Shown: positions 49,843 through 61,800 of the stretch, in pieces | How positions within the stretch are numbered: the first letter of the stretch is position 1 | Layout: each line of letters opens with the position of its first letter | Assembly: GCA_029204225.1 (NCBI GenBank) | Contig: CM055094.1 | Location: 65,432,293-65,496,292 of the forward strand | From: Diphasiastrum complanatum | Lineage: Eukaryota > Streptophyta > Lycopodiopsida > Lycopodiales > Lycopodiaceae | Direction of reading: 5' to 3' | DNA length: 64,000 nt | Program-made: the position numbers and the translations under genes | Notes under the pieces: model-generated | The model's input: the letters and a program-made list of their open reading frames with translations, nothing else | The model's database searches: none | Told to the model about the DNA's origin: nothing

Positions 49843-52800
49843 ATGGCAGCGGGTATGCTTTCAGCAGGATCCAAAGTGGCTCCCGTACCTTCACCGCCTG
49901 CTGCCTTTCACGAGTGCTGGTCCGATCCATCGGGTTGCTCTGGCCATTCTTCTTCTTCTGCAAAAGGAGCTTCCGGATCTGTGCCTCTGCGCAGCAGCAG
50001 CACTTGTGTCGGTATGGCGCACATGGAAATCCGCCCTTTGATCTTGCGCTTTCCTCCAAATTTTGTTCGGCAGCTGAGCATCAAGGCACGCCGAAACTGC
50101 GGCAACATTGGTGTGGCCCAGGTGGCAGCGGCTCGGGCTACGCAGGAGTACACTCCTGACTTGGTTGCGGCATATCCCTCTAATGGTGCAGCTGCGGCCT
50201 CGGCTGCAACTTCCCTAGATGTTGCAATTTCTTCTTCTTCGCTTTCAGATTCACCACCTCCTGATGTAGATTCTTCTGTTCTCAATATTGCCACCACATT
50301 AATTGCAAGTAGCCCGTTTTTCGCTTGCGAGAAGGCAAAGCCAAGATCCACCAGCACTCTTGCCGTGCACGGTGGTAAGTAAAGCAGGGTTCTTATGATC
50401 TATTTCACTCAAGCAAGAGGAAGGGTTGTAATTGTTGTATTTTAGGTTGAGGTCCATTTCTTTTCACGATAGCTCATTTCTTAACAATCCTTTTACTGGC
50501 ATAGGAAGCCTTTCTTAGCCCCCACGTGCTGTGGCTTAAAGAAATATGATTTTGACATGTTTAAAGAAAATATCGGGACCACATTTATATTGCAATAAGC
50601 CCCGGCTCTGCTGGGCTTTCTGTGATCCCTGGGGTTTCTTGGGTGGAAATTTTGCACAAATTCATCCATTTTGAGAGCAGGTCATTATGCCCAAAAGCCA
50701 ATGGCCTTTTTTCGCATAATGCCTTGCTCACCTTTTCCTTGGTTCTATCAATTTCTGAACTAGTCTGCCTCAGTTTTGCCAGGGGATTTTCACATGAGCT
50801 AGGCACGACCTGAGGCCATCAGATTGGTGATGACCGGTAATCGGGAATGGACACTTGGAAGTTGGACCAGGCTGAGCTTGGCGTGTCACAAGCAGTGACC
50901 CAGTGTGCCCAGCAGACTGTCAGAGAGGGGAGTATGTGACCGCCTGATCCTAGTCCTCAAGTAGACAGAGATAAATCCTATGGTGGTGACATGTTTAGAA
51001 ATAGAGTGTGGAGGATCAATTGCACGCTGCCACGTAGGACGTTTCATGCAGAAGGAGGCAGTAGCAAAATTGCTAGAGCTGACTAGAGGAAAGTTACTGT
51101 AGGAGGAAGCCTGTGCCTTTTTTCTAAATTCTTAGTAGCAACCAACGATCTAGAGGGGGATGCATCTTGTTGATTTTGCAAAAGTAACCAGCGCATTTGG
51201 AGACAGAAATTTCAGCGTTTCTGTCGGGTAGGAGGCAGCGCTTTACAGTTCTATAGTGATTAGCAGTAGGAAGTGGAAGCTGAGCCAGTGCACAATTGTG
51301 GAAGGTTTTGGCAACCAAATGAGCTTTACTGGCAGCTTAGCTGGTCAAAATAGTGCTGCTAGAGAAGTGAATTTTTGTTGTTTTCAGTCGCTGTAAAGCC
51401 AGCGATCAGTTTCCAGCAATCTGCCCTGGTGCATTGCTGACAATCAGCCTCTTGATTTCCCAAAAAATAGGTGCAAATATTGCCTGGAATCAATTGCCTG
51501 CCAATCCATCGTTGCAGTAGTCGCCAGCTCTGCTACAAATCTGCAAGAAATTGCTTTTCCAAATTGAGATTATTCTTGTTGTGACATCTGACCCTCCCTA
51601 CCTGTCGAAAAATCCATTGGCAAGCAACGGTGTTTTTTTTCATTCAATGATTTGGACAACAAGCTTCCCCTGAATCAAATATATGTAGACATGATAACCT
51701 TTGCCTTAACCTTGAGAACTTTGCTTGAAGATTGACTCCCTTGGTCTCTTTGAACATCTTCCAAGCTACCACAAAGGATCTCACCAACATTCATAGAGAA
51801 AATATAATCCTCTTTGTTTACCATAACACCATCATGACAATCATAAGTAGGAAACAGATCTACAAATGTCAACATCAAATCTCATGCATCAACACCCGCG
51901 TTAGAAACCTGTACTTCATAAGTAGTTGGGAATTGAACCCACTTCAATTCTCATGGTACTCTCATAAGTTACCACTTGTGATGGACTTGATGGACTACTC
52001 CCCCTAGATATACCCAACCAAATATGCAAGTAATAGAGCATCCCCAATAGAAAGATAAAACGTATGCAATACTTTCTCACCCAAAGTAACTGATACTCCC
52101 CCTCAAATACCTTAAGAAGACTTCATTTTCTAAGACTAATCAATAACCTGCCAATAGAAATGAAACCTGTTGTTTTTCTTGAGGCTAAACAACAACTTGT
52201 ACTTTTGATTTTCAACAGCTAATCAACAACCTTGGCTTCCAAATTTATAACAGAATCTACCACATGATAGAACCTTGGAGGGAGACACCATAGCAAGTTC
52301 AGGTGCATGCAGATGCCATTGCTTGTTTTGCAGTGTCACCTTTTGCAACACGACGACAAGGATCAGAACGCACTTGCTTGGTTTGACCAGGCGAAAAGGG
52401 CGGACCATGGGCATTGCCACATGCGTGGCACTTCTTGCACTTGAGCGAGAGCCCCTACTGAGCACATATGGAGGAGCAACAATAGCGATTGGGCCAAGGG
52501 TATAGATTGGTGGTCAACTAGGATCTATTGGCATAGGACCAGGGGTTGGCAGTAGCGGCGCAAGGCCATCGGCATTAGGCCCATCACAACCTCCATCTGC
52601 CCCAACAGGGCGATCACGGCCTAGTCCATTAGTAGCAGGGCCATCACGCACTTCATTGGCAGAGCGAGCCAAGCCGATCACAGCCACCATCAACAACAAC
52701 AACATGGCCATTATCTACAAGAGAGACTTTTCCATTAGGGGAGTCAGTTGGGAGAGGGCCTACTGAGGGTAGTGGCCCAGGTTCAGCCGAGGCAGCAATT

Positions 52801-55800
52801 CCTATGGCAGCTATGGGAGGCATTGAGGAGAGAGCACCACACGCATGCCCTAGAGTTGGGGCACGACCACATGCACCTACATAGGACAGGGCAGGCAAAT
52901 ATTAACAAACCACAGTGCCTGCAAGGTTGCTAGAGCACTTGCTCTCTTATGCACACAAAGAGACACAATAGGCTCAACATTCCGTAGCTGAACAGGTTGG
53001 TTTATTGCACCACCAACCTGAGGCTAGTCAGGCACATGTAGAGAGAGATGGTACACCTAGGCAGGTGACTCCTGAGGAGTGCCTCAGATCCATGGACACT
53101 GTAGTAGGCCATGCACACACAAATTGCAGCTGATGATGAGATCTTTTCGGAGTATGATCGGGAGCTGGCACGTCATGATTAGAGGCAACATATGACCACT
53201 AGATCCATGGGTAGGGATTGCAGAGGATGCAGGAGTTTAGGGTGGGGAATGAGGTTGAGGGGGGGTTGGATGATGAGGATGAGGCATTGGAGCATAGTTG
53301 CATCGAACTACGGCTCGAACCTTTGAACCGTTAGGGGCCGATCCGAACCGGCAAGAACCAATTCAAATGACATCATGATATGGATACATTTATTATGCAC
53401 ACACACTCTCATTTTCCCATTTATCTTAAGAAAAAACAAAAAGAAAACGGTTCAAATCGTTTCCCGATTCGAACCTGGCTAGCTGGTTCGAATCGGTTCG
53501 AATCGGACAAATCGTATCAGCATGTAGCTATGCCTTGGACGATGAGATGGAGATGGACATTGGAGATGCTGTGGGGTGGGTTGATCCTAATGCCGAGCTT
53601 GCATCACCTATACGCAGAGGGGTGGGTGGGTAGGCGTAGGATATTGTTGATGGATTTGCATGTTGAGCCAGAGATAGCAACATCATAGGTAGAGGGAGCA
53701 TCGGCCTGGTGAGGCCCCTGTAGATCTAGTGGCAGGGGCAGAGGCAGAGGTAGAGGCAAAGGCAAAGGCAAAGGTTTGCACATACTTGAGGAGGACTTTT
53801 TATCTTCCTATTTGTCTACCAGTGATAGTGATGAGGAGGAATCCCCGTCCGATCATGATGCCTCCGAGTCATAAAGATTCATTGTTGTCTATGAGTCTAT
53901 TGTCCATTGTCCATCTATCATACTTATGTACTTGGCCATTGGCCCACTCATTGTATATATTAGAGCTTTATCATTTATGAAATCAGACATATTAATCATT
54001 CTCATGAGGCATGTGTGGAAAGTGGATCAGTTGCCATGTTTTTGTATCATATACACTTAGCACTATTTGATTGCTTTCAAGTTTCGATTTTGGTATGCAG
54101 CATGCTGAAGCCTAAATGCTTTGTTTAGTTATTGAATGGACTTCAATGTAATATGCTTTGTTAAGTTAGTAGTAAGTAGTATGTACTTTTTGTAGTGTTT
54201 CGATTCGGAATGTTGTTGAAGCCCGGAACCGTTTGGGGACTCTCGTTTTAGAACGCTCTCATTCCAAAACGGCGCGCATCTATGTATGTTGGGAATACTT
54301 CGCAGATTACCATTGACATTGTGGATGACTGGCTGCACAAGTCGCAATGCTGCTTACCAACCATTTCATTGATTTTGATGATATGTGGTGGCGTAAATTG
54401 CTCGAGTCAAATCAGTGCCCAACCACTTAGACGGAATTGAAGTGAGCCTTCGTGGTTAAAATTCATTCCTCCACATAAGCATGTAAGTGTGATGGGACTA
54501 TAGCGTGCAGGAGTATGCTGATAGGTACAGAGAGGTACTGATCAAGATACTTGAAGAAATTGTAGAGTGGCTTGTCGTGCACAAGTTTATTTTGGTCTTC
54601 CCACATAATGAAGGTTGCAAGACCTTGAAAGAGGTAGTTGCTATGACTCTCAACTTTTAAGGCATACAACAATCTTTGAAACATAAGCCAATATCTTCTA
54701 TGTCAAAGCGAGCCTATGGTAAATCTCCTCTCACACCTAAGTGGTAGGATAAGGTCAAGAAAGGTGGACTTTGGTTTTTTTGTCTTGACAACCATTTGTA
54801 CGAGGATTTTCCTCGATGCACGAGCAAGAAACTTGATGTGTTGTAGTCGTGTTAAGAAGGGGACAAGCTTAAGACCGGCAATAAAACGTGAAATAAGCTC
54901 TGTAGGATGAAGATCAGTAAAAAAGTAGGAAAGCTCAGTAAACTGATCAATATAAGCAGTCAAATCACTAGTATGGCGAAGGCTACAAAATAAATCACGT
55001 TGGCGAACCAACCACTGTGGGTCAATCATAGCCATACGAAGATCATGACGAAAAGTAGGCCATATATGTAACCCCTCACGAGTAGGCTCAGAGCGATAGA
55101 CACGCCACCAAGTCTGAGCTTGACCATCTAAATGTAATGCAGCCAACTGCACTTTCTGGGTGTCAGTCTTGGGATACATAAGAAAATAGGTCTCTAATAT
55201 AAAGAACCAATTTTCCAAGATATTCCCGTCAGACGAACCAGAATAAGTAGTAAGTTGGATGTGATCACGAAATTCACGAGCAAAATGGTAGGAGAAGGAA
55301 ATCTTGGTGGTGCGGAGGGAAATCCAAGTGGTGGTACTGTAGACCCTAAAGGAGACCCATAAGGACTAGTATATGATGGGAGACCAAACGTACTACCTCC
55401 CAAAGATGGAGATGGAGCAGGAGCAGGCGTATTCAATATAGGAAATAAAGGTGCTTTATCAGGACGATAAAGAATGTCTGGGGGGGGTGGTATCCCCTCG
55501 TGGTAGGATAGTCTCAAGGCTAGAAAGAACACAATCAAGTACGACTCTCAAGATGATCCATGCGGGCATCAATATGTGTAAAACGATCATCTAAAGAGCT
55601 CTGCGGTGGGTCTTCTGATGAAGAAGTCGCCATAGGGACTAAGGAAGAGACAAAAACCTGAGGGAGAGGTTGTTTGTCATCACCCCAACTTAGTCTAACT
55701 TCCAGGTTCTAACAAAATGGAAAAAGAGAGGAGGGTGTGAGGCGGCAAAATGACAAATATGAGAGGGAAATTGGGGGCTGGAAAAGAGCAGCATGTGAGC

Positions 55801-58800
55801 AAAAAGACAGCAAGTAGGTGCAAAAAAGGAAGTGCAAATGGGCGCAAGCAATACCTGGGTTGGGTGCTGATCCGTCGTCCAATTAGTAATGCCAACAAAG
55901 GGAGGTAAAAGCTGAAGATATGACAAAATAGATGCGCCAACCAGCCACCAATCCGAATCCTCAACTCGCGCCAAATAAGCAAGATCCACAATATGCTGAA
56001 AAATAGGCTAGAAAAGGTGCTGAAGTAAGGGGCCGATCAGCCTCCAATCAATAGCCAAAACAGACAGCAAGTCCGTGAAGAGAATTGCTAATAATGAGAC
56101 GGTAGTAGGGCGCTGTGACAAATTCAAAGGCCTAGCTATGGAGTATCATAACAGCATAGTAAGCACTATGAAAGCTTCAGAAAACCAGCTATGGAGTAGA
56201 ACACAAAAGCAAGAGAGAGAGGACTTCAAAGCTCACATAGCATGAATGAATATTCAAAGTGTAGTAGGGCGTGGAAACCCCTCCAAAGTTTGGGCTACAT
56301 ATAGCATGTTATGTATAGAGGTGGTGTCTTGCTAATTCTAGCTCTAGAACCCACATGGGTCCTTAACCTACTTGATTTACTTGCCTAATTAGCACAAGTG
56401 GGGTGTACTATGTACATAAATGTTTTACCCCCATGTCTTATGCACAACTTACAAGCTACAAGTATACAAGCCTTAAGGGGCAAAATAGGCATTTATTTCA
56501 ACAACCCCCCTCAATGGCTATTTTGTTCATACCAACACCTAGCATGCTACAAAACTTTTCAAATTTTTCTCTACTAATCCCATAGCAGGTTGTCCCTTTG
56601 ACATACCTCAAAACCCTCTTGGCTGCTTTCCAATGTGCTTCAGTTGGAGAACTGAACTGGCTTGCTACACCAACCGCATAGGAAATGTCTGGTCTCGTGG
56701 TGGTGAGATAAATCAGGCTACCCACAAGCTGCCTATAAAGAGTCTCGTCCACAAAAGGAGTGCAATCATCTCTAGATGGCTTACTGCTGGTATCAGTGGG
56801 CGTGGAAACGGGTTTGCAATCCTGCATGTTGAACCTGTTCAAAACTTGACATGCATAGTTAGCTTGGGAAATAAACACATAGTTTTCCTTTTTCCAAACT
56901 TCCAAGCCAAGACAATAGTGGATTAAGCCCAAATCCTTCATCTCGAACTCATTTGATAAATGAGCCTTCACCTTTTCAATAAGCTGCCCATTGTTACCTG
57001 TGATGACCAAGTCATCCACATAGAAAACTATCAAAACAATGTTCCCATCTTCCTCCTTCACGAACAGGTTGCAATCCGACTGACTCTTAATGAATTGCTC
57101 CTTGGCAAAATAGTCGTCAATACGACTATACCAGGCCTTGGGTGCCTGCTTCAAACCATATAAGGCCTTCTTAAGCCTGCATACCATACTTTCCTTGCCC
57201 TTAGCCTCAAAACCTTGTGGCTGTTCCATGTAGACTTCTTCAGCCAACTGTCCATTAAGAAAAGCACTCTTCACGTCCATTTGATGGACCTCCCAACCAA
57301 AAAATGCAGCCAATGCTAAAACCAACCTGATAGACGTCATCTTAGCTACCGGTGCAAACGTCTCATCATAGTCCAAGCCCTCCTTCTGTGCATAGCCTTT
57401 AGCAACCAGCCTTGTCTTATGCTTTTCGATGCTCCCATCCGATTTGTATTTGGTCCTGTAGACCCACTTACAGCCAATAGGACGCTTCCCTTTTGGTAAC
57501 TTCACCAAATCCCATGTATCATTCTTGAGAATGGAGTCGTACTCCTCTTGCATAGCATGTTGCCATACCTTCTCATCTGCTGCCTCAACGAATGTATGCG
57601 GATCTTGTGAATCCAAAATAGTAGTCATAAGTGCATAGTTTGTCTCCTGGTGTTCATGCTGCTGGGCTTGCCTTTGAGACCTCCTAGCCCCTGGATTGCT
57701 GCTCTCTCCCTCATCCAATATCAAACCATCCTGCACAGTTTGCCAATACCACTTGGGAAACTTCTTCCTTGCAGTTGGTGATGAAGACGGTGAATAGGAC
57801 TCAACAGATTTGCCCCTTTCCTTCCGCTTCCTAGCCTCCTCGGATTCTTCCTCTTGATCACTCATATGATCATCCTGAGGCTCCCCAATATATGGATGTG
57901 GGTCATCAAGTATTGGCATAAATTCACTTGTACCATCCTCCGTCTCAAGTTCCTCCATAGGAGGCGTTTGATCTTCTTCAAAGATCACATCTCGTCTTCT
58001 TGCTAGTAAGATCGTAAAGTCTGTAAGCTTTGCTTTCTTCACTGTATCCCAAGAAAATACACTTTGCTGATTTTGCATCCAGCTTCTTCTTGTTATCCTT
58101 GGGAATATGGGCATAGGCCGTACAACCAAACACTCGCAAAGCGCCCACCTTGGGCTTAATGCCGCTAAATGCCTCTTCTGGAATCTTGCCTTCCACAGCT
58201 TTTGGACTTCTATTCAACAGAAACACTGCTGTGTGCATTGCCTCGCCCCAAAAAGAGTTGGGCAACCCCTTTGCCTTGAGCATGCACCTTGCACACTCCA
58301 CAATAGTTCGGTTCTTTCTCTCTGCTACGCCGTTTTGCTGAGGGGTATGTGGAGCTGTAAGCTGCCTTTTGATCCCATTGGCCTTGCAGAATTCCACAAA
58401 TTCTATCTTAATGAACTCTCTACCACCGTCTGACTTGAGCATCTTTATCTTCTTTCCTGAATGTTCTTCCACCAAAGCTTTGAAATGCAGGAAGTACTTG
58501 AATGCTTCAGATTTTAACTTCAAGAAATAAATCCAAATCTTGCGTGAGAAGTCATCAATAAAGGTCATAAAGTAATATGCCCCCCCTGCAGATTTTGTTT
58601 GGGTTGCCCCCCACAAATCTGAATGTATCAAGTCAAGTATGCCTGCTGCCCTGGTGGTGCTTTCCTTGGGAAACTTATGTCTTTGCTGTTTTCCCATAGC
58701 GCAAGCCTCGCAAACTGAAGAGCTTGGCTTAACAACTGGAAGCCCCTCCACCATATGATGCTAGTTCAACACCTGCATGCTTTGGTAGCCAAGATGTCCA

Positions 58801-61800
58801 CACCTCTCATGCCACAACCTATCCACATCACTTCCTTTTGTTGTATAAGCATGCTGACTAGGGATAGAAGTGTATAACCTGTATAGATTATCTTCCTGCA
58901 ATCCTTTGGCCACAACCTTCATATTATCACTCAAGTCCAACACAAGACAAGAAGTAGCATCAAATTCTACTTTCATATTTTGTTGAGTGATAGCTCCTAC
59001 TAAAAGAAGATTTTTAGCAAGTCCTGGTACATATAAGACATTCTTAATGACTTTGACTTCTCCTGATGGAAGCTTTACAGGTACTGTGCCCTTTCCCTTG
59101 ACCTTGTGTGTTGAGTTGTCACCTAGGCACACCTCTTGTCCATCACTAATCCCCACAAAGGTATCAAACCAATCCCTATGAGGGGTCATGTGCTTTGAAG
59201 CACCTGAGTCAATGTACCAACCACCTGTTGTAGCTTGTGAAACCAATGCAACAGAGAATAACTCAGCTTGCCTTATGTCACTCTGCTCCTCTCTTGCAAC
59301 ACTCTCAACAACATTTCCTCCTTGTTTCTTTGTGCCCTTCTTTTGGTCTGCAAGCTTCTTCCTGCACTCAAAAGCAAAGTGTCCATATTTACCACAGTAA
59401 TTGCAATTCCCCTTCCTTTGAGGTGTGGAAGAAGTATTCGAGGAGGATTGTGCTTCTGACATCTGCAAGTTGTCCTCCTTGCTCAAGTGTTTGTGGTGCT
59501 CCTTTGTTCTTGCCTTTACCTTTCTTCTTATCCTTAGCTGGATTTTGCTTCTTCTTAGAAGCAAAGGCATGCTCCTGGAAATCTTCCCTCTTGGAGAGAT
59601 TAACTCTCCTCATCTCCTCCTATAACAAGAGACCATAGACTTCTTCATAGGTAGGGATCTTCTCTCTCACTGATATCATCATCACAAAGTTCTGATAAGC
59701 ATATGACAAGCTATTCAGAACTATTGGCACCAAGTCTTTGTCAGCAATAGACTCTCCAAGTACAGAAAGCTGATATCTAATATCTTGAATCTTAGTAAGA
59801 TGATCAGTAACTGTCTCCCTTGTCTCCATTCTGAGAGTATACAACTTGTTCTTCAAGTAGAGAAACCTGGTTGTACTTGCTGTCTCATACAATGCACAAA
59901 GAATGTGCCATGCATCCACAGGCCCTTTGGCTGACCTGATTAGAGGAATCACATTATCCCTCACTGACATGTTGATGATTCTGTGTGCCTTTTCCCCTCT
60001 CTTGATATAGTCCTTAAGTTCAAGTTCAGATGCTGGAACAGGCTCCTCACCTGTCACAAGCTTCCAACATTCTTTGTCTTCAAGAATGTTCTTGATCTTG
60101 AATATCCATATGCTAAAGTTAGTGCCATCAAGCCGGCTAGCTTCACTCAGCATGCTCTCTGCAAGACTAGACATGGCTGGATAGAAATAAAACACAAAAG
60201 ACAAACTGGGGTTTTCACCCAACTAGGGTATGCAGCCACTTGCTCAATAACCCTCAGCTTATGGATTTGAAACTATCCCCCTGTATGGCTGTCCTAGCCC
60301 TTGTCCAAGATCCACTCAGAACTTTCACTGAAGTCCCCACTGTAGAAAGCGCCCTCCTACAGTCCTGGCTGTCCAAAAAGACTCAAAATTTTTTGTCCCA
60401 AATTAGAAACTTTTTGGCTCCCTGTACTCCCCTTGCCAACAGTACTCCAACCATGCAGATAGCACAGAGATCAGATGCCCCTACAAAAAGTGCTCCCTTC
60501 TCAAAGGTAAGCTGCTCTCCACGAATGGCAGGAATCTGATCAAAAACAGGTTCAAGCTTTCACCACACCACATGCAACATAACCTGCTCTGATACCATGA
60601 CAAATTCAAAAGCCTAGCTATGGAGTATCATAACAGCATAGTAAAAGCACACTATGAAAGTTTCAGAAAACCAGCTATGGAGTAGAACACAAAAGCAAGA
60701 GAGAGAGGACTTCAAAGCTCACATAACATGAATGAATATTCAAATTGTAGTAGGGCGTGGAAACCCCTCCAAAGTTTGGGCTACATATAGCATGTTATGT
60801 ATAGAGGTGGTGTCTTGCTAATTCTAGCCCTAGAACCCACATGGGTCCTTAACCTACTTGATTTACTTGCCTAATTAGCACAAGTGGGGTGTACTATGTA
60901 CATAAATGTTTTACCCCCATGTCTTATGCACAACTTACAAGTTACAAGTATACAAGCCTTAAGGGGCAAAATAGGCATTTATTTCAACATGCTGGACAGC
61001 CTCCAATCAAGATAAAAAATGGTCAGCAAATTGGTGACGAAAATTGTCGAAAATGATGAGGTAGTAGGGCGTTGGACAGCATCTACCAAATCTGCAAAAA
61101 CAATGAAAATCTGCCGAAAAAATCGACGAAAGTGAAGTGTTAGCAGGGCGCTGGACAACCACCATCAATTTTGCAAAAAACGATGGAGAAAATCAGTGAA
61201 AATGATGAGTAGTAGGGCGCTGGACAGCCACCACCAATTTGGAAAAAAATGACGGAGAAAATCGACGAAAGTGATGGGTAGTAGGGCGCTGGACAGCCAC
61301 CACCAAATCTGCAGGAAAGTGCTCTGATACCAAGTTACAAGCTAAGATTCACTAGCTATGCTAGAAAGCAGGACTTAAGCTAGAAAGCGGGAAGAGAGAA
61401 TGCTTCAGGAGGCTAAAGATGAGCAATCATCATAAACTGAATAAAGGAATACAATGTTGCCCTATATATATACTCTCTCCCTGAATCAAATAGAGGATCC
61501 AAAAAAGGGAGGGAATAGGATTTGGAGGGAAAATAGTGCGCCCTCCCAATAGGAGGACCACCACTCCAAATCAACGTGACCAAGTCCTAAAAATATGACC
61601 AAATAGGCCCAAGGCCAGTATATGAATGAAAAGGGCACTTAGGCCTGCTTATGCATAATAACGAATAAAAGAATGGACGCGGCGAATGTAATGAGCAGGT
61701 CCATTACTTTATCTAGTGTATTTGTGAATCCAAGTTGCTTAAAACATTTTTTTCTAACCCTCTTATATTCTATGAGCCAACCTCTATGCTGTCAAAATCA

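Larger units (their letters stand above)
56116..60989 (-). mobile_element. Ty1/copia retrotransposon nested in gypsy leader
   Basis: Minus strand. 3' LTR 56116-56503 (388 bp) and 5' LTR 60598-60989 (392 bp), TGACAAATTC...TTTCAACA, highly similar. The primer-site complement GCTCTGATACCA is at 60586-60597, and the polypurine complement CCCCCCTC is just right of the 3' LTR. Flanking CGCTG / TGCTG is a target duplication with one change; the pre-insertion phrase GGGCGCTGGACAGCC survives in the neighbouring repeats. Total 4.87 kb; lies antisense in CGS intron 1. Confidence 0.95.
55634..61690 (-). mobile_element. gypsy leader, primer site and 5' LTR, split by a nested copia
   Basis: Non-coding leader at 55634-56115 and 60990-61320. 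The right part and the last stretch before 56115 carry about five tandem copies of a unit of about 70 bp with GTAGTAGGGCGCTGGACAGC. The primer-site complement GCTCTGATACCA is at 61321-61332. To its right is the 5' LTR with TATA box CTATATATATACTC (about 61465), whose outer end is uncertain (about 61690). Confidence 0.75.

Noticed and set aside
53464-53508. GGTTCGAATC phrases as a tRNA gene
   Set aside because: They form a simple hairpin and direct repeat without acceptor or anticodon arms.
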